DNA of 59,026 nucleotides from Undibacterium sp. (GCA_025352365.1 JANXTO010000343.1:1-59026), one strand, 5' to 3'; positions 29,443 to 41,354 are shown, numbered from the stretch's first letter. Notes: generated from the sequence alone by a model not told the origin. Numbers and translations: made by a program.

Positions 29443-32220
29443 TCAACCACTGTTGCGCAAACCAGCAGCAATCCCATTGATGGACAAATGGATGCCGCGC
29501 CGTACTCGTTCATCCGGGTCGCCATTGCGATAGCGTTCCAGTAGCTCAACCTGCACATGGTTTAGCGGCGATAAATATGGGAAGCGATTGCTGATTGAGC
29601 GTTTTAGCAAAGGGTTCGCAGACAATAATTCTGACTGCCCAGAGATCGACGTTAAAGCGGCAATAGTCGCTTCATGTTCGGCTTTTAAACGCGGGAAGAT
29701 ACGATTACGTAAAGTCTCGTCCTTGACCAGTTGCGCATAGCGGCTGGCTATACCGATATCGCTTTTGGATAACACCATCTCCATATTCGATAAGACCGTA
29801 GAAAAGAACGACCAGTCTTTAAACATCGCTTGCAGAGTTTGCAGCCCATGGTTTGGATGTGCTTGCAAGTAGCTTGTGACGGCTGAGCCAAAACCAAACC
29901 AGCCCGGCAACATCAGGCGACATTGTGACCAGCTAAATACCCAAGGAATCGCTCGTAAATCCTCTATCGCCGTAGATTTTTTACGCGATGCCGGACGGCT
30001 GCCGATATTCAGTCCCGCGATTTCTGAGATCACTGTAGATTCCCAAAAATACTGCTCAAACCCTTCCGTCTCATAGACCATATTCCGATAAGCGCGGAAA
30101 GCGTGATCGGATAACTCTTCCATCACTTTTAAAAATGCGGGTGGTGGCGCGGGCTCTTTATCCGACAGCAGGCTGGCTTCCAGAGTCGCTGCTGCCAACA
30201 CTTCCAGATTGCGACGACCAACTTCAGGATTGCCGTATTTAGCGGTGATCACTTCGCCTTGTTCAGTCAGCCGAATTTGTCCTTGTACTGCACCTGCTGG
30301 CTGCGCCAGAATCGCCTGATAACTTGGGCCACCACCACGGCCGACCGAGCCGCCACGGCCATGGAACAAGCGCAAGCGTACTTGATGTTTAGCGAATATC
30401 GTTACCAGATCTAACTCAGCTTTATACAACTCCCAACCTGATGTCAGGAAGCCGCCGTCTTTGTTGCTGTCGGAGTAGCCCAGCATGACTTCTTGTGCAT
30501 GATTGCGACTTGCCAGTAAGCGTGCGTAAGCGGGTAGGGCGAGCAATCTATCCATCGACGGTGCGCTGTTTTGTAAATCACCAATGGTTTCAAACAGCGG
30601 AATAATATTCACATCCAGACTGCCTTCTAGCGGATGTAGCAAGCCTGCTTCTTTCAGCAATAAAGCGAGTTCCAGCATGTCCGATACGCCATCGGTTTTG
30701 GAGATAATACAGTTGGGCACAGCTCCTTTGCCGTAGCGCAATTGCGCCGTTCGGGCGCCACGATAAATCGCCAGCTCAGATTGAGTCTCTTCCGAGTAAG
30801 TAATATAAGGCGAGGTCAGTGGGCGTGATGAGGCGATTTCAGCCGCCAGCAAACTGATGCGCTGTTCTTCATTCAATTGCAGATAGTTGCTGCCGGGTTT
30901 GGCGGCTTCTAATAATTCAGCCACAACCCGCTCGTGTACATCGGAATTTTGGCGCAGATCGACCGGCGCTAAATAAAATCCAAACACGCGCACGGCACGG
31001 CGCAGATGACGCAAACGACCTCTTGTAATCGCAGCCGAGCCGTTATCCAGTAATGAGTGATGGACGATATCCAGGTCGGCTGATAATTCTTCCGCCGTGG
31101 CATAAGGCGTCGCATCACCGGATGCCTGAATCACCGGGTCTGCACCCAGCAACTGTTTGTAGGTGCCAGCTAGGCGCGCATACATCCCGCTGACGGCGAG
31201 GCGGTAGGGCTCATCTGCGCGATGGGGTGAATGGTCGGGCGAACGTTGCGCCAGATCCAGCAAGTCTGCCGACACGTTTACCAGTAAAGTTGCCATCGAC
31301 AATTGCGAACCCAGCGTATGCAATTCATCCAGATAAAATTTGAGCGCGCGCGTCGCTTGCATTGCCAGTGTCTGCTCCAGCACGCTGGCGGTGACGAATG
31401 GATTACCATCGCGATCGCCGCCGATCCAGCTTCCCATTTTCATAAAACTCGGTAAATCAACCGGTGTATGGCTGTCTTCTTTGCTGCTTAGCAAATCCTC
31501 TAAACCTGCATACAAACTCGGTAGCTCTCGTAAGAAAGTGGCATCGTAAAAACTCAGACCGTTTTCCACTTCATCCAGCACCGATAATTTAGAGGTGCGC
31601 AGCATGCGGGTTTGCCATAAAGTCAGCACGGCACGATTGAGCGCCTCATCATTGGCGTCCGATTCTTCCGGTGTCAATTGCATACGATCACGCTCATCCA
31701 AGAGGCGAGTGATCACGGTCTGGCAATTCAAAATACTTTTGCGCTGCACCTCGGTCGGATGCGCTGTCAGCACAGGACTGACTTCTGCGGTCTGAAAAAA
31801 ATCCAGTAACTGTTGGGTACTGCGACCGCTGTTGTACAAGGATTCTATCGTGTGCGCCAGACTGCCTGCGCGTGGTGTTGAACCAGCGATCAGATGCTTG
31901 CGGGTACGGCGGATATGATGCTGATCTTCTGCCAGATTCACCAGATGGGAAAAGTAACTGAAGGCGCGGATGACTTGCGTCGTCTGGTCATTGGTGAGCG
32001 TGTCCAGCGTCGATTCCAGTTCTTCCCGCGCCGCCTCATCTGCATCGCGACGGAAGCGGATCGAGTTTTGTCGCACGGTCTCAATCAAATCAAACACGAC
32101 GTCACCATGCTGATTGCGTACGGTATCGCCGAGTATTCGTCCCAGACGACGAATGTCTTCGCGCAGGCTTTGGTCTTTGTCGTCTTCAGTCATATCGATT
32201 CTTGATGGTGGTTGAGTCAT
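29443..32220 (-). CDS. ppc: Phosphoenolpyruvate carboxylase
   Basis: 925 aa; [50 protein letters not shown] motifs. Confidence 0.97.
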   Translation of the reverse strand: MTQPPSRIDMTEDDKDQSLREDIRRLGRILGDTVRNQHGDVVFDLIETVRQNSIRFRRDADEAAREELESTLDTLTNDQTTQVIRAFSYFSHLVNLAEDQHHIRRTRKHLIAGSTPRAGSLAHTIESLYNSGRSTQQLLDFFQTAEVSPVLTAHPTEVQRKSILNCQTVITRLLDERDRMQLTPEESDANDEALNRAVLTLWQTRMLRTSKLSVLDEVENGLSFYDATFLRELPSLYAGLEDLLSSKEDSHTPVDLPSFMKMGSWIGGDRDGNPFVTASVLEQTLAMQATRALKFYLDELHTLGSQLSMATLLVNVSADLLDLAQRSPDHSPHRADEPYRLAVSGMYARLAGTYKQLLGADPVIQASGDATPYATAEELSADLDIVHHSLLDNGSAAITRGRLRHLRRAVRVFGFYLAPVDLRQNSDVHERVVAELLEAAKPGSNYLQLNEEQRISLLAAEIASSRPLTSPYITYSEETQSELAIYRGARTAQLRYGKGAVPNCIISKTDGVSDMLELALLLKEAGLLHPLEGSLDVNIIPLFETIGDLQNSAPSMDRLLALPAYARLLASRNHAQEVMLGYSDSNKDGGFLTSGWELYKAELDLVTIFAKHQVRLRLFHGRGGSVGRGGGPSYQAILAQPAGAVQGQIRLTEQGEVITAKYGNPEVGRRNLEVLAAATLEASLLSDKEPAPPPAFLKVMEELSDHAFRAYRNMVYETEGFEQYFWESTVISEIAGLNIGSRPASRKKSTAIEDLRAIPWVFSWSQCRLMLPGWFGFGSAVTSYLQAHPNHGLQTLQAMFKDWSFFSTVLSNMEMVLSKSDIGIASRYAQLVKDETLRNRIFPRLKAEHEATIAALTSISGQSELLSANPLLKRSISNRFPYLSPLNHVQVELLERYRNGDPDERVRRGIHLSINGIAAGLRNSG

Positions 32221-32320
32221 ATTCGCTTGAGTAATTATTGTTGAATAATGATTGCTTGAATAATGATTGCACGAACATTCAGCGGGCGAACTGATCGTTG
32301 ATCAGAAGTGTCACACCTGA

Positions 32321-32405
32321 TATTACTCCGGGTGGGTATATTTAAGCTGTCCATATAATCATTGGACAATACTGAATATTTTTAAAAATAAAAGGGGAGT
32401 ATATA
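32321..32405 (-). repeat. 85-bp dispersed repeat, copy C
   Basis: Reverse complement TATATACTCCCCTTTTATTTTTAAAAATATTCAGTATTGTCCAATGATTATATGGACAGCTTAAATATACC... Confidence 0.87.
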
Positions 32406-32461
32406 AAATTTGGCTGCGATAGTCACCGGCGAAAGGATTTTGCAGTGAACCATAGCGCTAC

Positions 32462-34114
32462 TCAATTCGCCCTATTATTCCGTTTGCCAATCGCGTTCAG
32501 CAAGCCACGGGTAGAGCTATCGTAATCTTCTTTTACCGCGGACGGATCCAGACTAATTAATTGCTGCGCCAGCGATTTGCCAAGCTCCACTCCCCATTGA
32601 TCAAAGGCATTAATATCCCAGATCACTGATTGTACAAATACTTTGTGCTCGTACAGTGCAATCAATGCACCTAATGAGCGCGGTGTGAGGGAATCTAGCA
32701 ACAATGTTGATGTCGGACGATTTCCTTCAAAAACCCGTGGTGCTAATATCTGGTCCGACAAATCTCCAAGTTCAACACGGACCTCGTTAATATCTTTGCC
32801 CCATGCCATGGCTTTTGATTGTGCAAAGCAGTTGGCCAGCAGCGCTTTATTATGTCCTGGCATGCCAGCATCATCTTCTGCCACCACAATAAAATCGGTC
32901 GGGATAATCGTCGCGCCCTGATGCAATAACTGGAAGTAGGCATGCTGACCGTTAGTGCCCGCTTCACCAAACAAAATTGGTGAGGTAGCGTAATCCACTC
33001 GCTGACCTTCGCGCGTGACCGACTTGCCGTTGCTCTCCATTTCTAACTGTTGCAGATAAGCAGGCAGGCGCGTCATGCGCTGATGGTAAGGTGCAATCGA
33101 CAGCGCCTGTAATCCAAGGAAGTTGATATTCCAGACACCGATCAAGGCCATTAAAACTGGCAAGTTTTGTTCAAGCGGTGCTTGCGCAAAATGTAAATCC
33201 ATCTCGTGCGCACCCGCTAGCATTTCTTCAAAGCGGTCTGCGCCGACATACAACGCAATCGACAAACCAATCGCACTCCACATCGAATAGCGACCGCCAG
33301 CCCAGTTCCAGAAGGGGAACACATTTTCTGGCGCAATCCCAAAATCTGCCGCCGCTTTTACATTCGTACTAAGTGCCACAAAATGCTGACGGATTTGTTC
33401 TGCCGGACATCCGTGCGCCAACATCCACTCGCGTGCAGTGCGGGCATTGGTTAGAGTCTCCATCGTGGTGAAGGTTTTGGAGGCGACGACGAACAAGGTC
33501 GTTTCAGGATTCGCATTTTTCAAAGCATCGGCGACATGGCGACCATCCACATTGGAGACAAAGTGCAGGGATAAATTATTCTTCGACCATGGTGCTAGGG
33601 CGATGCATGCCATCTGTGGTCCCAGATCTGATCCGCCGATACCGATATTGATGACGGTACTAATCGGTTTGCCGGTATAGCCTAGCCAGCGACCTTCGCG
33701 TACGGCATCGCTGAAACTCCGCATTTGTGCCAACACCTGATGCACGTCGGCAGCGATATTCTCGCCATTCAGATAAAACGATTCGCCTTTGGGTAGCCGC
33801 AACACGGTATGTAGTACGGCACGGTTTTCGGTATTGTTAATCGCTTCGCCGCGTAACATCGCATCACGATGAGACTCGACCTCTTGTTGTCGCGCCAGCG
33901 CCAGCAAATTGAGCTTGGCGGTCGTGTCGATTCTCTGTTTGGAGTAGTCCAGCAAGATACCGCAAGCCGATGCAGAAAAATGCGTAAATCGCTGCGCATC
34001 GGCGCGGAAAAGTTCTTTCAGGCTGGGCATATTCGTCGCCCGCTGCTGTAGCAAACACCAAAGGGGAGTACGAGAAACAGAGGTCGTCATGATCAGGATT
34101 GATTCTATGAACAA
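32462..34114 (-). CDS. pgi: Glucose-6-phosphate isomerase (likely start 34090)
   Basis: INIGIGGSDLGPQM, VASKTFTTMETLTNA, DQWGVELGKSLA motifs. Confidence 0.96.
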   Translation of the reverse strand: MFIESILIMTTSVSRTPLWCLLQQRATNMPSLKELFRADAQRFTHFSASACGILLDYSKQRIDTTAKLNLLALARQQEVESHRDAMLRGEAINNTENRAVLHTVLRLPKGESFYLNGENIAADVHQVLAQMRSFSDAVREGRWLGYTGKPISTVINIGIGGSDLGPQMACIALAPWSKNNLSLHFVSNVDGRHVADALKNANPETTLFVVASKTFTTMETLTNARTAREWMLAHGCPAEQIRQHFVALSTNVKAAADFGIAPENVFPFWNWAGGRYSMWSAIGLSIALYVGADRFEEMLAGAHEMDLHFAQAPLEQNLPVLMALIGVWNINFLGLQALSIAPYHQRMTRLPAYLQQLEMESNGKSVTREGQRVDYATSPILFGEAGTNGQHAYFQLLHQGATIIPTDFIVVAEDDAGMPGHNKALLANCFAQSKAMAWGKDINEVRVELGDLSDQILAPRVFEGNRPTSTLLLDSLTPRSLGALIALYEHKVFVQSVIWDINAFDQWGVELGKSLAQQLISLDPSAVKEDYDSSTRGLLNAIGKRNNRAN

Positions 34115-34127
34115 AAAGTCGATTTAA

Positions 34128-34213
34128 GGGGGAGTATCTTGATTAAAACTCTAATTACCCAATGATGTATTGGACGATTAGAGTAAAAAGTACAATACCT
34201 AGATGAGTATATG
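34128..34213 (+). repeat. 85-bp dispersed repeat, copy D (variant: left end inverted relative to other copies)
   Basis: GGGGGAGTATC...CCCAATGATGTATTGGACGATTAGAG...GATGAGTATATG. Confidence 0.7.
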
Positions 34214-34286
34214 TTTTTTAGAGGGGATTTTATGGATTATTTCTTATCAGCTTGACGCGTTTTCTACATGGAAATTATGTGGAAAA

Positions 34287-34937
34287 TCAAGCCAACTGAG
34301 GGCGTCCCGCAATCATCGCTTGCGTCGCCAGTGTGCCGATTGCTTCCCAATCACCCGCATTGATCAGGGAGGCAGGGCACATCCAGGAGCCGCCGACGCA
34401 CAAGATATTATTTTGACGTAATAAGCCCGGCGTTGCTTCCACCGTTACGCCGCCAGTCAGGCAAAAACGTACGTCGGGGAAAGGACCGCCCAAGGCTTTT
34501 GCCATTTTGATGCCACCGACGATGTCAGACGGGAAGAGTTTGACGACATCAAAGCCATGTTCCAGCGCCAACATCAAATCACTTGCACCGCCAACACCCG
34601 GGAAGTAAGGCAGACCGGATTCTGCAGCTGCTCGTGCCAGGGTTGGCGTGATACCTGGACTGATGCCGAATGCGGCACCAGCATATTTCACCGCATCCAG
34701 CTGGGCGGAAGTCAGTACCGTGCCTGCGCCAACAACGACATTCGGGCAAGCTTTGATGACTTCGCGCAAGACCGTCATCGCGTTTGGTGTACGCAAGGTA
34801 ATCTCAACCGCAGGCAAGCCGTTTTCTGCGAGCGTGGTCACGCAGCGAATTGCCTGATCCACATCGTCTGTCACCAGAATCGGCAAAACACGAAGTTGTT
34901 CTAATTGCGCAATGATGCTTTGTTTTGTGTGGATCAT
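34287..34937 (-). CDS. eda: KDPG/KHG aldolase
   Basis: AVEITLRTPNA, VGAGTVLTSAQLD, KLFPSDIVGG motifs. Confidence 0.95.
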   Translation of the reverse strand: MIHTKQSIIAQLEQLRVLPILVTDDVDQAIRCVTTLAENGLPAVEITLRTPNAMTVLREVIKACPNVVVGAGTVLTSAQLDAVKYAGAAFGISPGITPTLARAAAESGLPYFPGVGGASDLMLALEHGFDVVKLFPSDIVGGIKMAKALGGPFPDVRFCLTGGVTVEATPGLLRQNNILCVGGSWMCPASLINAGDWEAIGTLATQAMIAGRPQLA

Positions 34938-35010
34938 GATGGTCTCAATTCTTTAGTGATGGTTCTTTTTTAACAGATAAATAGCGGCACATCCTATTTG
35001 CTTGACGGCC

Positions 35011-36966
35011 TCAATCGATAAACAAAGTCGATGCACCGTGTTCTGGCGCAGTGACCACGCGTCGCTGTGCTGCAAATAATTCGCGACCGTAATCAAATGT
35101 TGCTTCGGTCGATGGCGTGCGGACTGCGCGTTGCTCCCACTCAGCCGCATCGACTAAGGCCCGCAGTTCACCGGTATGGACGTTTAATTCAATGAGGTCG
35201 CCATCACGTACTTTACCTAGCGGTCCGCCTTGCGCTACTTCCGGGCTGACATGTAATGCGGCAGGCACTTTGCCGCTGGCACCGGACATGCGGCCATCGG
35301 TGACCAGGGCGACTTTATAGCCAGCCGACATCAAACTGCCTAGCACTGGTGTGAAGTGATGCAGCTCTGGCATACCGTTGGCTTGCGGACCCTGAAATAT
35401 CACGACTGCGACAAAATCTTTATTCAATTCACCTGCTTTGTAAGCGCCGACTAGTGCATCTTGCGACTCAAACACAATCGCTGGCGCACGCACGATCCAG
35501 GCGTCTTCTGGTACCGCAGAGGCTTTCACAATCGCCCGACCGACATTGCCCTGTAACAAGCGCAAACCGCCAGTCGGTGCGAACGGATCATTCACATTGC
35601 GCACGACATCGTGGTTGGTCGAGATAGCGGGTAGCGCTTGCCATTGGACTTTATTGCCCTCTGGGTGCTCTATCAGTGCTGGGCGGCAGGTGTGGCCTAA
35701 CAAGCCTTGATCGCCGTAGACAGTTTTGACATCGGCATGCATCAAACCTGCCGCCAATAATTCACGGATCACAAACGTAGGGCCGCCCGCATCTTCAAAG
35801 GCATTTACGTCGGCTGTGCCGTTGGGATAGACGCGTGTCAGCAAGGGGATGACTGAGGACAATTCATCAAAATCTTGCCAGTCGATCAGGATGCCCGCTG
35901 CGCGTGCAACCGCAATCCAGTGAATCGTATGATTGGTCGAGCCGCCAGTGGCAAGCAAGGCGATGACTGCATTGACGATGACTTTTTCATCGACGAGCTT
36001 GCCAATCGGCGTGAACTGATCGCCATGTTCAGTTAGCTGCAAAACCCGCTCAACCGCAGCATCTGTCAGCACATGACGCAAAGGATCGCCTGGATGAATG
36101 AAAGCCGCGCCGGGCAAATGCAAGCCCATGGCTTCCAGCAACATCTGATTGCTGTTGGCCGTGCCGTAAAAAGTGCATGTGCCGGCGCTGTGATATGCGG
36201 CGCTCTCCGCTGCCAGCAATTCTTCCTTGGTCGCTTTGCCTTGGGCATAGCGCTCACGTACTGCGGCTTTTTCTTTATTCGATAATCCCGAGCCCATAGG
36301 GCCGGCAGGAATAAAAATCGTCGGCAAATGACCAAACGCCAAAGCGCCGATCAATAGGCCCGGCACAATTTTGTCGCAAATGCCCAGACACAAGGTCGCA
36401 TCAAATGCATCATGCGATAAAGCCACTGCAGTCGCCTGCGCAATCACATCACGTGAGAACAACGATAGCTCCATACCTGGGCGACCTTGCGTGACGCCAT
36501 CACACATGGCTGGCACGGCGCCTGCGACCTGCGCAGTGCCACCAAAACGTAATGCTGCCTGACGGATTTGTTGCGGATAAGATTCATAGGGCTGATGCGC
36601 CGACAACATGTCGTTGTAGGCGGTGATGATGCCAATATTTGGTTTTTGTGCTTGATTCAGCCAGATTTTGGTGCTGCTATCCATCGCTGCGTTGGCATGT
36701 GCCTGATTGGCGCAAGACAAGCTGGCACGACGCGGGCCACGTCCCCGCATTTTTTCCAGGCGTGCCAGATAGGCAGTGCGTAAGGTTTTGCTGCGTTCAG
36801 TAATGCGTTCTGTCACGCGGGCAACAGTTGGGTTGATTGGGTTGATGTTGGCGGGTGTATTTGATGCAGATGTACTCATGAGGAGGCTCGCTTCAGACTT
36901 TTTTGGATAATTTTTTGGATGGGATGAAGATAGCATAAATCCAGTGAAACTGTAACAAACTTTCAT
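35011..36966 (-). CDS. edd: Phosphogluconate dehydratase (likely start 36879)
   Basis: [62 protein letters not shown]. Confidence 0.96.
   Translation of the reverse strand: MKVCYSFTGFMLSSSHPKNYPKKSEASLLMSTSASNTPANINPINPTVARVTERITERSKTLRTAYLARLEKMRGRGPRRASLSCANQAHANAAMDSSTKIWLNQAQKPNIGIITAYNDMLSAHQPYESYPQQIRQAALRFGGTAQVAGAVPAMCDGVTQGRPGMELSLFSRDVIAQATAVALSHDAFDATLCLGICDKIVPGLLIGALAFGHLPTIFIPAGPMGSGLSNKEKAAVRERYAQGKATKEELLAAESAAYHSAGTCTFYGTANSNQMLLEAMGLHLPGAAFIHPGDPLRHVLTDAAVERVLQLTEHGDQFTPIGKLVDEKVIVNAVIALLATGGSTNHTIHWIAVARAAGILIDWQDFDELSSVIPLLTRVYPNGTADVNAFEDAGGPTFVIRELLAAGLMHADVKTVYGDQGLLGHTCRPALIEHPEGNKVQWQALPAISTNHDVVRNVNDPFAPTGGLRLLQGNVGRAIVKASAVPEDAWIVRAPAIVFESQDALVGAYKAGELNKDFVAVVIFQGPQANGMPELHHFTPVLGSLMSAGYKVALVTDGRMSGASGKVPAALHVSPEVAQGGPLGKVRDGDLIELNVHTGELRALVDAAEWEQRAVRTPSTEATFDYGRELFAAQRRVVTAPEHGASTLFID
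36945..36965. promoter_or_regulatory. Candidate HexR-type operator in the edd/zwf divergent region
   Basis: TGAAACTGTAACAAACTTTCA (arms TGAAA/TTTCA); a second dyad CGTAATGAAACTACA at 37013-37027. Confidence 0.3.
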
Positions 36967-37162
36967 TTATGAGTATTTAACTCGATTAAAACAGTAAAAA
37001 TGACAAATTTATCGTAATGAAACTACATTTTTGAATGAAATCAGGCATAATCAAGAAAATAACAACATATAAAATGACATTAAAAATCAGTGTAGTAAAG
37101 ATATCGGTATAACCTAGTTTATTTTCACTTCATCTCAAATTTAGAATAACTCTGGAGTCAGC

Positions 37163-38632
37163 ATGACCACATTCGTATTGTTTGGCGGCACTGGCGATCT
37201 CGCCAAACGCAAGATCATTCCTGCGCTGTATAGCGCCTTCGTGAATGGACGTTTAGATGCGGATTTTAAATTTATCGGTGCCGCACGCGAGGTGCTGACG
37301 GACGAGGAGTTTCGCGTCCGCGTTGCGGCAAGTATCGAGTCGCACGGTACCAAAGCGATTGATAAAGATGCAGGTCATAGCGAGAAGACTGTCGCCTTTT
37401 TGGCGCTGACGTATTACTCCAAAATTGATGCCCGCGAAGCTGGAGATTTTGATGCCTTAAAAAGCCAACTCAACACCAGCGATACAAATCCCACCTTATT
37501 TTATCTAGCGACTGCGCCAGATATTTTTGTACCTGTCGTCGAGCAATTGTCTCAGCACGGTTTGGTAGAAGGCAATGCGCGTGTGGTGCTGGAAAAACCT
37601 CTGGGAAGGGATGCGCAATCAGCGAAAGAAATCAATGCCTCTTTGCGCACGCATCTGCGCGAAAATCAGATTTATCGTATTGATCATTACCTCGGTAAAG
37701 AGATGGTACAAAACTTGTTGGCGCTGCGTTTTGCGAATGCTTTTTTAGAGCCGCTCTGGAATCGCAAGTCGATTCAAGATGTACAGATTTCTATTTCTGA
37801 ACAAGTCGGTGTCGAGTCGCGGGGTGATTTTTATGACCACACCGGCGCCTTGCGTGACATGGTGCAAAACCATTTGTTGCAACTGGTGTCGATCGTCGCG
37901 ATGGAGCCACCAGTAAACGCCAATCCCGATGCGATCCGTGATGAAAAAGTCAAAGTCCTGCGCGCACTACGCAAATTTACGCCGGAAGACATCACAAAAA
38001 AAACCGTGCGCGGTCAGTATCGTGCGGGTGCGGTAGACGGCAAGCCTGTGATTTCGTACCAGTCAGAACCCGGTGTGCCACCGGCATCACGAACCGAAAC
38101 CTTTGTGGCAATCAAAGCAGAAATCGATAACTGGCGTTGGGCTGGCGTACCATTTTATCTGCGCACAGGCAAACGTATGGCGAGTCGTAGTGCTGAGATT
38201 ACGATTAATTTCAAACCGATTCCGTATTCTATTTTTGGTAGTTCACAAAGTAATTTGCGTTCTAATCGCCTAGTCATTTCTTTGCAGCCGGAAGAAAGCG
38301 TACAACTGTTTTTAAAAGCCAAAGAGCCGGGCGAGGGCATCCGTTTATCTGACGTTGCTTTAAATCTGGACTTTGCCGAAGCCTCTAGTTTGCGCCGAGT
38401 GGAGTCCTATGAACGTCTGTTGCTCGATGCGATGCATGGCGACCTGACTTTATTTGTACGTGATGATGAATTGGGTGCCGCATGGGCATGGATTGATCCA
38501 ATCATGACCGCCTGGCAGAACGACAGCGAGGGTTTGAAATCGTATATCGCAGGTAGTTGGGGGCCATCTGCCTCCAGCTATTTGCTGGCACAAAACGGTG
38601 CGGCGTGGGGCGAAGAATATGTTGAAAACTAA
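37163..38632 (+). CDS. zwf: Glucose-6-phosphate 1-dehydrogenase
   Basis: LFGGTGDLAKRKIIPALY; YRIDHYLGKEMVQN. Confidence 0.97.
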   Translation: MTTFVLFGGTGDLAKRKIIPALYSAFVNGRLDADFKFIGAAREVLTDEEFRVRVAASIESHGTKAIDKDAGHSEKTVAFLALTYYSKIDAREAGDFDALKSQLNTSDTNPTLFYLATAPDIFVPVVEQLSQHGLVEGNARVVLEKPLGRDAQSAKEINASLRTHLRENQIYRIDHYLGKEMVQNLLALRFANAFLEPLWNRKSIQDVQISISEQVGVESRGDFYDHTGALRDMVQNHLLQLVSIVAMEPPVNANPDAIRDEKVKVLRALRKFTPEDITKKTVRGQYRAGAVDGKPVISYQSEPGVPPASRTETFVAIKAEIDNWRWAGVPFYLRTGKRMASRSAEITINFKPIPYSIFGSSQSNLRSNRLVISLQPEESVQLFLKAKEPGEGIRLSDVALNLDFAEASSLRRVESYERLLLDAMHGDLTLFVRDDELGAAWAWIDPIMTAWQNDSEGLKSYIAGSWGPSASSYLLAQNGAAWGEEYVEN

Positions 38633-39320
38633 TAGCATGGTGCTGCATAGTTTTAATAATTTTGCCGAACTCACTGAGGCTTTAGTCGCACAATGCATAG
38701 ATATTATCGATAGTGCAGCAGCTGAGCGACTCCCGGCTTATTTTGCTCTTGCTGGTGGCTCAACACCTGCACCGATCTATCGCCAGCTTGATCAGCTATT
38801 GTCGCAGCGCGATGTGAATAATGTGAACCTCGTTGCGACTGATGAGCGCTGGGTTGAGGACGCCGACGCACAAAGTAATGAAGGTCTGTTCAAAAAAAGT
38901 ATGGCCTCATCGTATCGTCGTCAGTGGAATTTAATTTCATTAAAAAACGATGCAAGTACGCCGGAAGTAGCGACCGAGGCCATTAGTCACCGGTTAGCGC
39001 AACAAATTCCACAACCATTTAATGCCGTGTTATTAGGGATGGGCGCGGATGGTCATGTCGCTTCATTATTTCCGCAAGCGCCTACCCAGCATGATGATCT
39101 GGCTTGTCTGGCCGCCTTACATCCGCAGACCCGTCAAAGCCGCATGTCTTTATCGCTGCCACGTTTACTTGATACTGACAGAATCTGGTTAGTCATTACC
39201 GGCGCAGAAAAACGTCAGGTTTTAGAGGGCGCATTAGACACTACTGCGGGTAGCGCATTACCGATTTCTGTATTACTGCAAGAAGCTAGCTGTAATGTCG
39301 ATGTATTTTGGTGTCCTTGA
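38619..39320 (+). CDS. pgl: 6-phosphogluconolactonase (start 38619 or 38637)
   Basis: ALAGGSTPAPIYRQL, TDERWV, LLGMGADGHVASLFP. Confidence 0.94.
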   Translation: MLKTNSMVLHSFNNFAELTEALVAQCIDIIDSAAAERLPAYFALAGGSTPAPIYRQLDQLLSQRDVNNVNLVATDERWVEDADAQSNEGLFKKSMASSYRRQWNLISLKNDASTPEVATEAISHRLAQQIPQPFNAVLLGMGADGHVASLFPQAPTQHDDLACLAALHPQTRQSRMSLSLPRLLDTDRIWLVITGAEKRQVLEGALDTTAGSALPISVLLQEASCNVDVFWCP

Positions 39321-39353
39321 TTACCACTAATAGTTCTCTAATTAAAGAGCAAC

Positions 39354-40253
39354 ATGCCTAACTCTGCCCTCGTACTACAAGACCCAAAACCAATTCCTTC
39401 TGAAAAAGGTTTATTGGCACGCATCCGCACGGCCAGCACGGCGCTGAGTCGTGCTGAGCGGCAAGTAGCAGAATTTTTACTGCTCAAACCGCATGATGCA
39501 TTAGAAATGTCGATACGAGTTTTAGCGCAGGCTTGTGATGTCAGTGAGCCTACGGTTGCACGTTTTTCGCAATCCTTGGGCTTTGACGGATTTAAAAGTT
39601 TTAAGCTGGCATTTGCAAAAAGTCTGGCAACCGGCATTCCCTATTTGCATCTGGATGTGAATCAGGCAGATCATGTGCGTGATGTGTTGCCCAAGGTATT
39701 TGATCGTACTATCGCCGCTTTGATGGAGGCGCGTAATTCTGCCAATACGGCAACCTTTGAGGCGGCAGTCAATCTGCTGTCGCGCGCGCGCCGCATAGAG
39801 TGTTATGGATTGGGATATTCCGGTGCCTTGGCGATTGATGCGCAACTCAAGTTTTTCCGTTTCGGGATTCCGACTACGGTATTTTGTGATGCGCATTTGC
39901 AGGCACAATCGGCATCTTTATTAAATAGCGATTGCGTGGTTGTCGCTTTCTCTCGCACAGGCCGTACCCGCGACATGATACGTAGTGTAGAACTGGCAAA
40001 AGGTGCTGGCGCCAAGGTGCTGGTGCTATGTGCTAGTGGTGGTCCATTGGCAGAATTGGCGGATGTCCACTTGAGTGTGGATGTAGAAGAAGACCCTGAT
40101 ATCTACACGCCCATGACCTCGCGTCTGGCACATCTGACGTATATCGATGCATTGGCAGTCGCCGTCACTTTACAGCGCGGTCCTGCTGCGATTGATATGT
40201 TAGAAAGAGCCAAAGCTAGCATTAGTGAAAAACGGTTGGACAGTAAAATTTAA
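39354..40253 (+). CDS. hexR: RpiR-family regulator, HexR-like
   Basis: N-terminal HTH_6 (VRVLAQACDVSEPTVARFSQSLGFDGFKSFK-like) plus SIS domain; next to zwf-pgl. Confidence 0.88.
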   Translation: MPNSALVLQDPKPIPSEKGLLARIRTASTALSRAERQVAEFLLLKPHDALEMSIRVLAQACDVSEPTVARFSQSLGFDGFKSFKLAFAKSLATGIPYLHLDVNQADHVRDVLPKVFDRTIAALMEARNSANTATFEAAVNLLSRARRIECYGLGYSGALAIDAQLKFFRFGIPTTVFCDAHLQAQSASLLNSDCVVVAFSRTGRTRDMIRSVELAKGAGAKVLVLCASGGPLAELADVHLSVDVEEDPDIYTPMTSRLAHLTYIDALAVAVTLQRGPAAIDMLERAKASISEKRLDSKI

Positions 40254-40411
40254 GGCCGATTTTTTCTGTGGTGAAGGGTTTGGGTTTTTGCGTCAATCCA
40301 CCGTATAAAATCTACAACAAGTTAATTTAAATCTGTAATGCTATTCGCTATCCTTTGGCGATTCCCCTGTTTTGGGTAATACTGGGAAAAAAACCAGTCG
40401 AGGAATTGTAT

Positions 40412-41254
40412 ATGTCAGCCATTGCGATTGAGCAGATTATTCAAGAAGTCAAAGACTTACCCACTTTACCTGGCGTGGTGATGGAACTTCTCAATACCAT
40501 TGATCAGGACGACGTGAATATCAATGAGCTGGCACAAAAAGTCAGCCGTGATATCGCGCTCACTGCCAAGACCTTGCGTTACGCTAATTCGGTGTATTAC
40601 GCCACCATGGTGAAAGTCGCGACAATTCCACAGGCGATCACATTGCTGGGATTAGACACCTTCAAGCAAATGGTGATGATCGCTGCCGTATCTGGCTGCT
40701 TTCCGGAAAACAAGTGCAAGGGATTTAGTCACAAACGATTTTGGTACCACTCCAACGCGGTCGCTATCGCGGCAAAGATTTTAGCGCGGCGACTCAACTT
40801 TAATCTCGACCTTGCCTTCACTGCGGGTTTGTTGCACGACATCGGTTCGCTAGTCCTAGTGACACATTATTTGTCTGAATACGAGGCAACGATCGCATTC
40901 CGTTTAGAACATCAAGTCACGCAATTCGAGGCCGAGCGCTGGGTCTTGGGCATTGATCATGCGGTAGTGGGCGAGGCGCTGGCAAACCAGTGGCAGTTCT
41001 CTGAACTGATGGCCAAGGCCATTGGCGGTCATCACCAGCCGGACAAACCAGGCCTCGGCTTTTTGGCAACCATCGTGCATGCCGCTGATGGTATTGCGCA
41101 TGCACTCAACATCAGCACAACACCTGATCACACGCCACCAGAGATTAGCGGCCAGGCGTGGGAAAGTCTGGGGCTGGATCAAGTGTCGCTAGAAGAAGTC
41201 CTGGCGGAGGCGCGACTCCAGTTCGACAAGCTGAATGCTGAAATGGATGTTTGA
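40412..41254 (+). CDS. HDOD domain protein
   Basis: LPTLPGVVMELLNTIDQDDVNINELAQKVSRDIALTAKTLRYANS... Confidence 0.9.
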   Translation: MSAIAIEQIIQEVKDLPTLPGVVMELLNTIDQDDVNINELAQKVSRDIALTAKTLRYANSVYYATMVKVATIPQAITLLGLDTFKQMVMIAAVSGCFPENKCKGFSHKRFWYHSNAVAIAAKILARRLNFNLDLAFTAGLLHDIGSLVLVTHYLSEYEATIAFRLEHQVTQFEAERWVLGIDHAVVGEALANQWQFSELMAKAIGGHHQPDKPGLGFLATIVHAADGIAHALNISTTPDHTPPEISGQAWESLGLDQVSLEEVLAEARLQFDKLNAEMDV

Positions 41255-41269
41255 TCCTTTAGAGGAAAT

Positions 41270-41354
41270 ATAATACTGGTAGTAAGTATATTTAACTGTC
41301 TATATATTCATTGGTCTATAAGCTAACTTTATGAAAATTAAGGGGGAGTATATG
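41270..41354 (-). repeat. 85-bp dispersed repeat, copy E
   Basis: Reverse complement CATATACTCCCCCTTAATTTTCATAAAGTTAGCTTATAGACCAATGAATATATAGACAGTTAAATATACT... Confidence 0.85.
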
